Positions 38,437 through 47,215 are shown, counted from the stretch's first letter. The stretch: DNA of 64,000 bases from Gottfriedia acidiceleris (GCF_023115465.1 NZ_CP096034.1:3224001-3288000), one strand, 5' to 3'. Notes: generated from the sequence alone by a model not told the origin. Numbers and translations are program-made.

Positions 38437-38979
38437 TTATAGAGTTGCTTGACCTGGTTTCCAGTTAGCTGGGCAAAGTCCACCAGTTTGTAAAGCTTGA
38501 AGTACACGTAAAACTTCATCAACTTCACGACCGATGTTGTTGTGGTGTACTACTTGGTACATTAATTCACCCTCTGGGCTGATGATGAATAATCCACGTA
38601 ATGCAATACCTTCTTCTTCAATTAATACGCCATAGTCACGAGAAATAGCGTGGTTAGTATCTGCAGCTAATGCATATTTTAATTGTCCTAAGCCATTATC
38701 TTTACGATCAGTATTGATCCATGCTAAGTGAGTGTGAATTGTATCTGTAGAAACACCTACAACTTCTGCATCAAGATCTTCAAACTCGTCGTAACGATCA
38801 GAGATTGCTACGATTTCAGTTGGACATACAAAAGTGAAGTCCATTGGATAGAAGTATAATACTGTCCATTTATCGTTTTTCATGTTTTCTTCTAAGCTTA
38901 CTTTACCAAATTCTTTATTTGCTAAAACTGCTTCCATTTCAAAGCGTGGTGCTTGTTTTCCTACTAAACGTTCTGCCAT
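38437..38979 (-). CDS. ykuU: 2-Cys peroxiredoxin (YkuU)
   Basis: 180-residue typical 2-Cys peroxiredoxin reducing hydrogen peroxide and organic hydroperoxides. Peroxidatic Cys52 in FTFVCPTE and resolving Cys169 in GGLCPANW are both present, with the conserved STDTIHTHLAW segment. GGAGG precedes the ATG. Located just upstream of ykuV, as in B. subtilis, consistent with a redox pair. Confidence 0.93.
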   Translation of the reverse strand: MAERLVGKQAPRFEMEAVLANKEFGKVSLEENMKNDKWTVLYFYPMDFTFVCPTEIVAISDRYDEFEDLDAEVVGVSTDTIHTHLAWINTDRKDNGLGQLKYALAADTNHAISRDYGVLIEEEGIALRGLFIISPEGELMYQVVHHNNIGREVDEVLRVLQALQTGGLCPANWKPGQATL

Positions 38980-39091
38980 AATTTATTACCTCCAATATTT
39001 ATGTAACTATTTATCATACAAGTGATATTATAGTAAACTACTTATTTAAAGTCAATATTAATTTATAATTATTATTAACTGAAAATCATTT

Positions 39092-40207
39092 TCATTGTTT
39101 TCGTTTCATAAAGTCCGAAATAAATCGAATCATTAATGGAATCACATTTTCATCTGGATTTAATTTTTGGTTATGGAGTCCGAATTCAGAATTTACGCCA
39201 ATCCAAAACATTAGGCCTGGAATTTCTTTTGTCATATAACCAAAATCTTCACCCGTCATTGCAACATTGCAACGGGTTGCCTCAATACCGTCATATTGTT
39301 TCGCAAAATTAAAGAATTCATTCGTCAACGATTCATCGTTTATTACTCCATAGTAATTACTTCCAAAATCTACTTCTATTTTACACTGAAAACTCTCTTG
39401 AAATCCATTCACAAGACTTTCTACTCTATTTTTTAATTTTAACATTGCTTCTTCACTTAATGCTCGCATCGTACCTTCTATTCGAACATGATCTGCAATC
39501 ACGTTTTGAACTGTACCACCAGTTATTTTTCCAATCGTAATGACAGCACTGTCTAATGGATTAACATTTCTTGATACAACTGATTGTACTTGAGTGATAA
39601 AATGACTTGATGCAACGATCATATCATTCGTTAAATGAGGGAAAGCTGCATGTCCGCTTAAACCATGAAAGTCAATAAAAAGCTCTGATGTATGAGCAAA
39701 TAACATACCAGGTTTCGTTGCAATTGTACCAACAGGATACTCAGGCGCTATATGTAAACCATAAATGACATCCGGTTTAAATGGTATAAATTCTTCACTT
39801 TTAAGTAAAGGTTCCGCTCCTCCAGGACCTTCCTCTGCAGGTTGAAAAATAAATACGACATCATCATTTATTGGCTCATTTACAAGGTTAGTAAGAACAC
39901 CAAGAGCAATACTCATATGTACATCATGACCACATGCATGCATATTACCTTCATGAATCGATGAAAACTCTAATCCTGTGTTTTCTTTCATTGGTAATCC
40001 ATCAATGTCTGTACGGTAACCAATTGTTCTAGTAGGTTTTAATCCTTTTACTCGAACGAAAATACCTGTTCTCCAAGTTCCCATTACCATTCTTTCTTGA
40101 TCTAAACTAGATAAATAATCTAGTAAATACGCTTGTGTTTTGAATTCTTGAAATCCAAGTTCGGGGATTAAATGTAAATCCCGTCTAATTTTAATAAATG
40201 AATCCAT
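39092..40207 (-). CDS. dapL: N-acetyldiaminopimelate deacetylase
   Basis: M20-family metallopeptidase-type deacylase, 371 residues (YkuR). Metal and catalytic residues are visible: Asp67 in YRTDIDG, His94 in CGHDVH, and Glu125/Glu126 in PAEEGPGG. It removes acetate from N-acetyl-LL-diaminopimelate, the last step of the acetylase branch of DAP/lysine synthesis. DapH, the first enzyme, is encoded 245 bases upstream, and PatA, the aminotransferase between them, lies at 54.8 kb. GGAGG precedes the ATG. Confidence 0.93.
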   Translation of the reverse strand: MDSFIKIRRDLHLIPELGFQEFKTQAYLLDYLSSLDQERMVMGTWRTGIFVRVKGLKPTRTIGYRTDIDGLPMKENTGLEFSSIHEGNMHACGHDVHMSIALGVLTNLVNEPINDDVVFIFQPAEEGPGGAEPLLKSEEFIPFKPDVIYGLHIAPEYPVGTIATKPGMLFAHTSELFIDFHGLSGHAAFPHLTNDMIVASSHFITQVQSVVSRNVNPLDSAVITIGKITGGTVQNVIADHVRIEGTMRALSEEAMLKLKNRVESLVNGFQESFQCKIEVDFGSNYYGVINDESLTNEFFNFAKQYDGIEATRCNVAMTGEDFGYMTKEIPGLMFWIGVNSEFGLHNQKLNPDENVIPLMIRFISDFMKRKQ

Positions 40208-40224
40208 TTTTACTCCTCCAAAAA

Positions 40225-40251
40225 AAGCGTAGAAATATAATTCTACGCTTC
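40225..40251 (-). terminator. Hairpin just upstream of dapL
   Basis: AAGCGTAGAA and TTCTACGCTT with a long T run on the minus-strand exit; a near-copy sits at 40411-40445, just past dapH. The two bracket a segment of about 160 bases. Confidence 0.75.
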
Positions 40252-40410
40252 AGACTGTTCACAAAACGCGTGCTTTCTTCGTTTATTCACCTGACTACGG
40301 GGTTTTATATTACCGTCTAAATGGTAACTCCACTCCTTATCAGACTTCAAACCTCGAAAGTCAAATGCTTGTAATCAGTTCTGAACTTATATTTTAATTT
40401 AATGTCTATA

Positions 40411-40445
40411 AAGTAAGCGTAGAAAAATAAATTCTACGCTTACTT
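40411..40445 (-). terminator. Hairpin just downstream of dapH
   Basis: AAGTAAGCGTAGAA/TTCTACGCTTACTT, a 14-base perfect stem with a 7-base loop; the minus-strand exit has only a short T-rich stretch, so termination may be partial. Confidence 0.6.
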
Positions 40446-40452
40446 CTTGTTA

Positions 40453-41169
40453 TTATTGATTTAATTGTCGTAAAGCTTGAATGATTTCAGTTTTTGAAAT
40501 TGTTTTATCATCGATATCCTTGATTTTTCTAGCAGGAACACCTGCAACCACAGTGTAAGGAGCAACGTCTTCAGTAACAATTGCACCTGCAGCTACTACC
40601 GCGCCCTCACCTACTTTAATACCTTCTAAAACTACTGCATTAGCACCAATTAGTACATTATCTTCAAGAATAACTGGGTTTGCTGATGGTGGCTCGATTA
40701 CGCCAGCTAAAACAGCGCCAGCACCAACGTGACAGTTTTTACCTGTTGTAGCACGTCCACCAAGTACTGCGTTCATATCGATCATTGTACCTTCTCCAAT
40801 TACAGCACCGATGTTAATTACAGCACCCATCATAATAACTGCATTGTCTCCAATTGTAACTTGATCACGAATAAATGCACCTGGCTCGATACGCGCTTTA
40901 ATACCTTTAGCATCTAAAAGTGGAATCGCTGAATTACGACGATCTGATTCTACTACATAATCTTCTATGTATTCTTTTTGCTCTTCAAGGATTACTTTAA
41001 CATCATCCCACTCACCAAATAAAACTCCAGAATTTTGAGAAAAAAATGATTGAACTGATTCAGAAATAGTAAGCTTGTCTAATTGACCTTTTACATAAAC
41101 CTTTACAGGTGTTTTTTTCGTGCTATTTGCAATAAATGCAATAATTTCATTTGCGTCCATTAATTTCAT
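40453..41169 (-). CDS. dapH: Tetrahydrodipicolinate N-acetyltransferase
   Basis: Left-handed beta-helix hexapeptide acetyltransferase, 238 residues, acetylating tetrahydrodipicolinate in the N-acetyl branch of DAP synthesis. An N-terminal alpha/beta domain (about 1-85) precedes hexapeptide repeats (about 90-210; [38 protein letters not shown]), then a C-terminal helix. AAGGGGGC precedes the ATG. ccpC lies 76 bases upstream on the same strand. Confidence 0.95.
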   Translation of the reverse strand: MKLMDANEIIAFIANSTKKTPVKVYVKGQLDKLTISESVQSFFSQNSGVLFGEWDDVKVILEEQKEYIEDYVVESDRRNSAIPLLDAKGIKARIEPGAFIRDQVTIGDNAVIMMGAVINIGAVIGEGTMIDMNAVLGGRATTGKNCHVGAGAVLAGVIEPPSANPVILEDNVLIGANAVVLEGIKVGEGAVVAAGAIVTEDVAPYTVVAGVPARKIKDIDDKTISKTEIIQALRQLNQ

Positions 41170-41245
41170 AATGAATTGCCCCCTTTATTATTATCAATAA
41201 GAATACTCTATCAAATCTAGTAAGTAACTAGCAACATTTTGTCGA

Positions 41246-42121
41246 TTAATCTTTATTTTTTTTTCGAATTGATTCTATAAAACCTTCTACTTGTTTTAAT
41301 TTCATCGCATCTCGATTATAAAGTAAGTATGTATCGCGATATAACCCTGATTGTTCTTTTGTAATTAAAGGTGTTTTTATAATATTTTCATCACTAACAT
41401 CATGTAATACAGAGGAAGGTAAAATGGCAAAACCTAGTCCATTCAATACAAATTGCTTACATGTTTCAATTTGATCGACTACAATTTCATGTTTTGGTAA
41501 TGAATTAAAATGCTCATACCACCATGACTGGATCAGCTGATAATAATTTGAATTACTTTTAAACTGAATAAATGGTCTTTGTATCGTTTTATATTCCTCA
41601 AGACTATGTTTTTTTGTATCAACTAACAATAATTCATCAGAAAAAAGTAATTCCTTTTCTCCAAACCAATTTTGGTTTCCTCGCACAATAGCTAGATGAA
41701 CTTCATTTTCATATAAGCGATTTGTGATTTCACTACTCCAACCGGTAAAAAGTGAAACTTGTACTTCTGGATAGCTTGAAACATATTTTTTTAAAACTGG
41801 TGGTAGCCAGTATTGCGCAACAACAGATGAAACGGCAATCTTTAAAGTACCTGAAATATCGGATTTTAAAATTTGTAACTGCTCTAACATTGTTTGATAC
41901 GTTTCTTCCATTTTTTTCGCGTAATTTAATATGATTTCACCTGAGGCAGTAATAATCAATCCTTTTTGAGAACGAATAAACAATTCACTACCAATCTGCT
42001 TCTCTAAATTTTGTAGTCTTTGACTTAAAGCTGGTTGAGATACAAACAACCTCTCAGCTGCCTTCCTCATATTCTTCTCTTCAGACAAAGTAATTATTAA
42101 ACGTATATCATCAATTTGCAC
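41246..42121 (-). CDS. ccpC: LysR-family regulator CcpC
   Basis: LysR-type transcription factor, 291 residues. N-terminal winged helix (about 1-60, with NMRKAAERLFVSQPALSQRL) and an inducer-binding domain. Strong similarity to B. subtilis CcpC, which represses citB and citZ and responds to citrate. The longer frame up to 42169 is not used: GTG at 42121 lies behind GGGGGG and matches the family N-terminus. Sits between ykuL and dapH as in B. subtilis. Confidence 0.9.
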   Translation of the reverse strand: MQIDDIRLIITLSEEKNMRKAAERLFVSQPALSQRLQNLEKQIGSELFIRSQKGLIITASGEIILNYAKKMEETYQTMLEQLQILKSDISGTLKIAVSSVVAQYWLPPVLKKYVSSYPEVQVSLFTGWSSEITNRLYENEVHLAIVRGNQNWFGEKELLFSDELLLVDTKKHSLEEYKTIQRPFIQFKSNSNYYQLIQSWWYEHFNSLPKHEIVVDQIETCKQFVLNGLGFAILPSSVLHDVSDENIIKTPLITKEQSGLYRDTYLLYNRDAMKLKQVEGFIESIRKKNKD

Positions 42122-42170
42122 ATAATCCCCCCTTGCCTTTATAACTAATCGAATCAGACTCTTCAACACT

Positions 42171-42207
42171 AAAAAAGTAAGTCAATTTGATGATGACTTA
42201 CTTTTTT
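42171..42207 (-). terminator. Terminator of ykuL/darB
   Basis: AAAAAAGTAAGTCA/TGACTTACTTTTTT perfect stem, 5 bases downstream of the ykuL stop codon. Confidence 0.88.
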
Positions 42208-42212
42208 AAAAG

Positions 42213-42659
42213 TTAATGCTTATTATATCTTCTAACATTTTTATTCAATTGTTTTAAAATCGCTCTACGAGTTAATATACCTTCAAACGTATTATTAGCA
42301 TCAACCACACATACAAAAGGATGATCAACTACAGATTCAAGCCCTTTAGCGAGTGTATCAGTCGTTTTTAATAATGGTATTTCAGTTCCCATTACCTCTT
42401 CAACTTTCATATTACTTAACCGTTCAAATTCAATTCTTTCTAATCCAAGTATTCTATCTAATATCATAGATGTACTAATTAAACCTAGCAACTGAAACTT
42501 TGGATTTAACACTGGAATTGAAGAATACCCAGATTTTGTAAGTACTAATAATGCATGCTCCAAACTATTACCAATTTGTACATGAGCTACTTTTTCACTT
42601 GAAATAATGACTTCTTCTACTTTATGTTCAAAAAATTGTGAACCATCAATACTAATCAA
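42213..42659 (-). CDS. darB: CBS-domain c-di-AMP receptor DarB (YkuL)
   Basis: Two CBS domains in 148 residues, similar to B. subtilis YkuL/DarB (KVAHVQIGNSLEHALLVLTKSGYSSIPVL, GLERIEFERL). DarB binds cyclic di-AMP and, when free, stimulates the (p)ppGpp synthetase Rel and pyruvate carboxylase; that role is taken from the family. Interestingly pycA is in the same window. An ATG at 42665 is 2 bases from GGGGGA; the TTG at 42659 has 8 bases of spacing and fits the family N-terminus. Confidence 0.87.
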   Translation of the reverse strand: MISIDGSQFFEHKVEEVIISSEKVAHVQIGNSLEHALLVLTKSGYSSIPVLNPKFQLLGLISTSMILDRILGLERIEFERLSNMKVEEVMGTEIPLLKTTDTLAKGLESVVDHPFVCVVDANNTFEGILTRRAILKQLNKNVRRYNKH

Positions 42660-42763
42660 AAACATCGTCCCCCAATAGAAAAGCAAAAGTATTTAAAAAT
42701 GGTAGAAATTATCTATTCATAAATAAACATCAAATAAATACACATACAACTTTGCTAGTCAAC

Positions 42764-42785
42764 TGTATAGAAAAAATTCTATACA
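42764..42785. promoter_or_regulatory. Perfect 9-base inverted repeat upstream of darB
   Basis: TGTATAGAA-AAAA-TTCTATACA, about 105 bases ahead of the darB start codon in otherwise AT-rich DNA. It has no T run on either side and looks like an operator rather than a terminator. No known regulator is assigned. Confidence 0.4.
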
Positions 42786-42901
42786 TTATTTTATTCGAAT
42801 AAGGACTATGTCCCCATCCCTATATTATCAGATTTGTAAACCCCTTTCCAATTTAACTTTTCTTAAAAATTTACTTATTTAACTGTAACTATTCAAAAAA
42901 C

Positions 42902-42940
42902 AAAAAAACGTTTAGATAAATAATTTATTATCTAAACGTT
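42902..42940 (-). terminator. Terminator of abbA
   Basis: AACGTTTAGATAA/TTATCTAAACGTT, 13-base perfect stem with a T run on the minus strand, 16 bases beyond the abbA stop codon. Confidence 0.88.
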
Positions 42941-42955
42941 CATCTATATTTGTCT

Positions 42956-43147
42956 TCATAGCCCTAAATCCCTTAATTTTTGATATAAATGTACTAATCT
43001 TTCGTATTGATCCTCGCCTGCATCCATTAAACCATTTTCTATATCAGTTATCTGTGATGAAATGAGTTCAATTGCATAATTTTGTTTCATTACTGTGTCG
43101 ACCAATAAAGACAATTCATCTTCTGTGAAATTTTGTTCACTTAGCAT
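42956..43147 (-). CDS. abbA: AbrB antirepressor AbbA
   Basis: 63-residue protein similar to B. subtilis AbbA (FTEDELSLLVDTVMKQNYAIELISSQITDIENG; YERLVHLYQKLRD). AbbA mimics DNA and blocks the transition-state regulator AbrB; its acidic character here (about 14 Asp/Glu against few basic residues) fits that mode. It sits between ykuK and ykuL, as in B. subtilis. AGGAGGG precedes the ATG. Confidence 0.85.
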   Translation of the reverse strand: MLSEQNFTEDELSLLVDTVMKQNYAIELISSQITDIENGLMDAGEDQYERLVHLYQKLRDLGL

Positions 43148-43200
43148 CCATCATCCCTCCTAGTCCTCATTTTAATCAATGTTTATTTAGTTTAAACTTC

Positions 43201-43719
43201 TTATTTTGTAAATTTATTTGCATAACTAAATGCTGTATAAGAATCAGGTTTTATCTTAGGAATGATGCCCATTGCACTTACTTTAGATGTCATTTCTTGT
43301 ATAAATTCTTTCGTTAGCCCCATCGTACCAATATCTAGATGAATTTCAAAACTAAAATTATTCGAGTTAGCATTTTCATGAAGAGGACTAAAAATTTTTT
43401 CTAAATGAAAAGGTGATAATAAAAAAGCTATTTCCTGACTATACATAGTTTCTAGAAATATTTTCTCCTTTAAATTTCGGATTTTCTTGTGATGCCAACA
43501 CGTATGTAAACATCCCCAAGCTCCATTACCTACTCTATGCAAGTGAAGTGCTGTAATAAACTTAGTTCCATTACTATGAACCTGAGAATCTGTTCCAATG
43601 GAAAGTCGATATTGTTTATTAGGATCACTTTTTACAAAGTGATATAGCCGATCAACTACATGATCAAAACTCATATTTCTTTCACTTACATTGTAAAATC
43701 GATACTGATCTTTCTTCAC
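43201..43719 (-). CDS. ykuK: RNase H-like DUF458 protein (YkuK)
   Basis: 172 residues, similar to B. subtilis YkuK: IGTDSQVHSNGTKFITALHLHRVGNGAWG and the C-terminal IKPDSYTAFSYANKFTK. The family has a predicted ribonuclease-H-like fold (first acidic residue in GTDSQ), but no biochemical function is established. A longer frame to 43764 is unlikely, since GTG at 43719 lies 8 bases after GGGAGG. Confidence 0.85.
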   Translation of the reverse strand: MKKDQYRFYNVSERNMSFDHVVDRLYHFVKSDPNKQYRLSIGTDSQVHSNGTKFITALHLHRVGNGAWGCLHTCWHHKKIRNLKEKIFLETMYSQEIAFLLSPFHLEKIFSPLHENANSNNFSFEIHLDIGTMGLTKEFIQEMTSKVSAMGIIPKIKPDSYTAFSYANKFTK

Positions 43720-43817
43720 GTATATGACCTCCCTTTTCATAACAATACATAATAATGTATTCATTAAGAATTGGGATTAGCACGCCCTTACTATTTTGTC
43801 ATAAAATATTAAAAAAA

Positions 43818-43852
43818 AAAGAAAAAACAAGCTAAGCTTGTTTTTTCTTTTT
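43818..43852 (-). terminator. Terminator of ykuJ
   Basis: AAGAAAAAACAAGC/GCTTGTTTTTTCTT stem with a 3-base loop and an A run to its left, directly at the 3' end of ykuJ. Confidence 0.8.
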
Positions 43853-44089
43853 TTATGAAATAATTTCATATATTTCAATTGCTACCATATCGATATTATC
43901 GAATGGGAACGTTTGTGGTTTTTCACCTTGTTGAAATACTTCTAATTCAAAAGTTTCATTTTTCTCAGAATACTTTACGCTACACTTTCTTTCACCGTTA
44001 ACTTCAAAATATCTTTGAGCAACCTCACCGTTCGTAGCTTGTTGTTTTAAACTTTCTAAGCGTTCTAAAATTCCTAATAATAAAGACAT
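43853..44089 (-). CDS. ykuJ: YkuJ family protein
   Basis: 78-residue protein almost identical in layout to B. subtilis YkuJ: LLGILERLESLKQ, QRYFEVNGERKCSVKY, FPFDNIDMVAIEIYE. Structure of the family is known; function is not. The ATG at 44089 is 8 bases behind GGAG; a Met at 44110 precedes that ribosome binding site and is discarded. Confidence 0.9.
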   Translation of the reverse strand: MSLLLGILERLESLKQQATNGEVAQRYFEVNGERKCSVKYSEKNETFELEVFQQGEKPQTFPFDNIDMVAIEIYEIIS

Positions 44090-44340
44090 ATTAGAACTCC
44101 TTTCTACCATGTGTCATTCCCTAAATATAGGTTTTACTTTCTTACAATTTCTATCCAAAAAACTTCTGATAGATTTCAGCTATGTAAGTGTCCATTAATA
44201 AGAATACTTCTATTTCAAGATAAATTCAAGAAAAATAGTCGTTTCAATTAAAAAACAAATTTCTTTATATACTATATTTTTCTATGTCATAATAGTTTTA
44301 TACAAATGCTTTGAAAAAAAATAAAAAAGGATGTCGTTTT

Positions 44341-44574
44341 ATGAAGATCGAATTATTCACACAAGATGGATGCCCTCCTTGTGAATTTTTGAAAAATTAT
44401 TTAAAAGAAATGAATGCTTCTTATATTGAATATAACGTATCACAAGATGAAAGTGCTAAAAAAAGAATGATGTTTGAGTTAGATTCATACTCAACACCTA
44501 CCTTAATAATTGATGATGAGGTAATTAGAGGCGTTCAAATGGAGCAAATTGAAGCCGCATTACAAAAATTTTAA
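44341..44574 (+). CDS. Glutaredoxin-like protein
   Basis: 77 residues with a thioredoxin fold and a redox site CPPC (residues 10-13, FTQDGCPPCEFL); the cis-proline segment STPTLIIDDEVI and C-terminal helix are typical of NrdH/glutaredoxin proteins. Substrate unknown. The ATG at 44341 follows AAGGATG; a Met 30 bases upstream lacks a ribosome binding site. Monocistronic, with its own terminator. Confidence 0.85.
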   Translation: MKIELFTQDGCPPCEFLKNYLKEMNASYIEYNVSQDESAKKRMMFELDSYSTPTLIIDDEVIRGVQMEQIEAALQKF

Positions 44575-44592
44575 TCCATTATCTTTCAAATT

Positions 44593-44629
44593 AAAAACAC
44601 CTAAATGAACAATCATTTAGGTGTTTTTT
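44593..44629. terminator. Bidirectional terminator after the glutaredoxin gene
   Basis: AAAACACCTAAATGA pairs with TCATTTAGGTGTTTT over a 4-base loop, with A and T runs on each side. Confidence 0.9.
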
Positions 44630-44693
44630 ATCAATCTATACTACATTTGTTTTTAAGATTGTTTCAAGGACTTGTCCTAAAAAAAGTTTCTAA

Positions 44694-44771
44694 TTATCCA
44701 ACTCCTATAAAATGAAAAACAAAAAACATGACGGACGATGCAAAAAGAACTTTCGAAATAAGTCCTCTCAA
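44694..44771 (-). CDS. Possible 25-residue membrane peptide
   Basis: A TTG-initiated frame 8 bases downstream of a strong GAGGAGG. The product (MRGLISKVLFASSVMFFVFH, then FIGVG) is a single basic-headed membrane helix. It lies alone in a 500-base gap, and the bidirectional terminator at 44593-44629 could end its transcript. No family is recognised. The strong ribosome binding site and coherent helix are the only evidence. Confidence 0.45.
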   Translation of the reverse strand: MRGLISKVLFASSVMFFVFHFIGVG

Positions 44772-45075
44772 ATAAAATCCTCCTCGGGCTGAACTTTTAC
44801 TAATCGTATCATTACTAGATTGAAATTTACTATACGAATCGTTCTTATCTTTTTTACATTAGATGACAGAGAAAAACACAACTTTTAATTAAAATAAGCT
44901 TTTATATATGAATTCGTCGATATTTAAGATTAAGATCAACTAAAACTCTATGCTCCAAATGAAAATTTTTTTGGGTAATTTCTCCCTGTATCTAGATCAA
45001 ATTTAATGTTAAAGTTAGATAATTTGTGTTAACCTTTCATTTTTAAAACTTTTTAAACAGTTAGGGAGTGATATT
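44772..45075. other. Non-coding stretch upstream of the methyltransferase gene
   Basis: About 300 AT-rich bases. TATAGT and other weak -10-like boxes occur on both strands, but none has a well-placed -35. No gene, repeat or clear hairpin was seen. Confidence 0.5.
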
Positions 45076-45807
45076 ATGGAGTATCGTGGTTCAACGGTCT
45101 ACAATCAAGATGATTTTTTTTCAGAATACATTCGACGTAAGAATAGAGAAGATAGTCCTAACAATGCAATCGAAGGACCCATCATCAATGAACTAATTGG
45201 GAATGTTGATCGAAAAAACATATTAGATTTAGGTTGTGGTGACGCATCCTTCGGTAATGAACTTCTCCAACAAGGAGCTAAAACCTTTACAGGTATTGAG
45301 GGATCAGAGCACATGATTAAAGCAGCATTGACCAATTTAAAGGATACAGTAGGTACCATCCAACATACTTCAATCGAGGATTATCATTTTCCTACAAATT
45401 CATTTGAACTTGTCACTTCTAGATTTGCACTACACTATATTTCAAACATTGAGCTAGTATTTCAAAAAATATTTAATTGCTTAAAAGAAAACAGCCATTT
45501 TATATTTAGTGTACAACATCCATTAACTACTGCCTCCTTTTTAAGCAAACTCTCAGGAGATCGACGCGAAAATTGGATTGTAGACGATTACTTTCGAACT
45601 GGCGAAAGAAAAGAACCATGGATGAATAAAGTTGTAGTCAAATACCATCGAACAATTGAACAATATTTTAATCTTTTAAGAAAAACTGGATTCCGGATCG
45701 ATCAATTACATGAAGGTACTCCAAAACAAATACATTTTAAAAGCGAAGAAGAGTTTTTAAGAAGACAAAGAATACCAATCGTACTTGTCTTTTCTTGTTT
45801 TAAATAA
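45076..45807 (+). CDS. Class I SAM-dependent methyltransferase
   Basis: 243-residue soluble methyltransferase. The SAM-binding motif I (ILDLGCGDASFG, about 51-62), the acidic residue of motif II (GIEGS), and the post-motif SRFALHYI are in the UbiE/Methyltransf_11 arrangement. The substrate is unknown; ubiquinone-type and small-molecule methyltransferases share the fold. AGGGAG precedes the ATG. Downstream lies a decayed repeat element rather than a terminator. Confidence 0.85.
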   Translation: MEYRGSTVYNQDDFFSEYIRRKNREDSPNNAIEGPIINELIGNVDRKNILDLGCGDASFGNELLQQGAKTFTGIEGSEHMIKAALTNLKDTVGTIQHTSIEDYHFPTNSFELVTSRFALHYISNIELVFQKIFNCLKENSHFIFSVQHPLTTASFLSKLSGDRRENWIVDDYFRTGERKEPWMNKVVVKYHRTIEQYFNLLRKTGFRIDQLHEGTPKQIHFKSEEEFLRRQRIPIVLVFSCFK

Positions 45808-45819
45808 AATGATTAATTG

Positions 45820-45886
45820 TCGGAGATGCGGGGAGGCTCGATTCTACCACCTCAATAAAAAGCGAGCATTCTGAAGTTAAATCAAC
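45820..45886. repeat. Decayed copy of the dispersed repeat element
   Basis: Read on the minus strand, it starts GTTGATT, then has CTTCAG, TGCTCGCTTT and GCCTCC...CCCGCATCTCC, aligned in order with the first half of the element at 37328-37454 but with many substitutions and a deletion; the second half is missing. Confidence 0.65.
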
Positions 45887-45924
45887 ATGACATTACTTAT
45901 TTAATTGACAATTTTTTTGACAAC

Positions 45925-45963
45925 AAAAAAATGACTGCCTTTTTCAAAGCGACAGTCATTTTC
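45925..45963 (-). terminator. Terminator of ykuI
   Basis: AAAATGACTG and CAGTCATTTT around a 16-base loop, A run on the left (T run on minus), 24 bases beyond the ykuI stop codon. Confidence 0.75.
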
Positions 45964-45987
45964 TGATTAAACCTTATAGGAGAGTCA

Positions 45988-47202
45988 TTAAAAAAGTAAC
46001 TCATTATGTTTAAATAAAAAATCATAACTTAAGTCAATATATAAATAGCTTCCATTATTCATCGGATAAGAAAACGTTCGAATCTTTTCACCGGTTTCAA
46101 TATCTCTGTACATATCTGATAATTGACCCTGATCATTTGATTGCATTTTCAAAACTGTTTCTAAAAAATATGGCCTCCAGCTCCAGTTCCTACCTTTATA
46201 CTTTTCTTGAAGCTCCCACTGCTCACCATTAATTTTAAACAAGTTAGCTGATTGCTGAAAACCATCCTCATCACAAATATACATCCTAAAACAAAAGGAA
46301 TTTAATTCACTAGATATATTAATTAAAAATGAATTTAAATCCGCTCCTAATTTAAATTTATTAATTGTCGATTCGACTTTTTGTTGTATTAAATTAGTCA
46401 TATCTCTTAGCGCAATTAATTTGTTCTTTTCGCCTCGAATATATTTTAAGATATCATTCTTTAGTGGCTCACATTCATGATTTAACTGACTAATTGATGG
46501 TTGTGGTATAAACAAGTATGCGCCTTGATAGAATCTTCCACCATTCTTCCATGCATTTCTTAATTGAATTGAATCGATTATTCCGTCATAGTACATCGAT
46601 GCCCCTACTTTTCTTGCCACATAAATTACGGAATTTAATAAATCTTGAAATGATGATGTATGAAGTTGTTGAACCATTTTAAAATCGATTTTAATGATAT
46701 CAGGAGACAAAAATCGAAGTTTTTCTAAGTTAATTAACTTCTCATTTACGCTATTAATTGCAAATTTAATACCATAAGTTTGATAATATGTAATTAAATT
46801 TTTTAGTTCTTTCTCAAAACCATAAAAAAGTTGATGTTGAAGAATAATGACAATTTTATTTAGATGTATGCCCTTCTCTTCATAAGATTGTAAAATTGAT
46901 AAAAGATTTTCTGGGTCATCTGAAAGAAGCGCTGAAGGGTGACGATTAATAAAAATACCACCATCGAATTTAGATTGTACAACTTCATCGAGAGCTTGAA
47001 TTAATATATGATTGTCAACCTCTAATAAGTAGTCATCTGGCACCAAATCATTTGCAAAGAAGAATTCAAGGCTGTGTAAATTTTCAAGTTTCAGTCTACC
47101 AACAACCTCTACTCCTACACAATTTTGTGTATCGGCTCCATAGATTGGTTGAAAATATGGTACGACTTTATCTAAGTTACTTATTACGTCTAAAGGATCC
47201 AT
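45988..47202 (-). CDS. ykuI: EAL-domain protein YkuI with a degenerate active site
   Basis: 404 residues: an EAL domain (about 1-245) and a C-terminal PAS-like domain (about 280-404, ending RTFSYPMNNGSYLYIDL), as in B. subtilis YkuI. The EAL-motif glutamate (Glu32 in VEVVGR), Asn86 and Lys171 (IIKID) remain. The ExxE motif is replaced by ILQH (120-123) and the metal-binding Asp pair region by NSVN (150-153), so c-di-GMP hydrolysis is unlikely. It may bind the nucleotide or act through the other domain. ATG at 47202 behind AGGAGG; earlier Met codons are in fadH. Confidence 0.88.
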   Translation of the reverse strand: MDPLDVISNLDKVVPYFQPIYGADTQNCVGVEVVGRLKLENLHSLEFFFANDLVPDDYLLEVDNHILIQALDEVVQSKFDGGIFINRHPSALLSDDPENLLSILQSYEEKGIHLNKIVIILQHQLFYGFEKELKNLITYYQTYGIKFAINSVNEKLINLEKLRFLSPDIIKIDFKMVQQLHTSSFQDLLNSVIYVARKVGASMYYDGIIDSIQLRNAWKNGGRFYQGAYLFIPQPSISQLNHECEPLKNDILKYIRGEKNKLIALRDMTNLIQQKVESTINKFKLGADLNSFLINISSELNSFCFRMYICDEDGFQQSANLFKINGEQWELQEKYKGRNWSWRPYFLETVLKMQSNDQGQLSDMYRDIETGEKIRTFSYPMNNGSYLYIDLSYDFLFKHNELLF

Positions 47203-47215
47203 TTTGAACCTCCTT

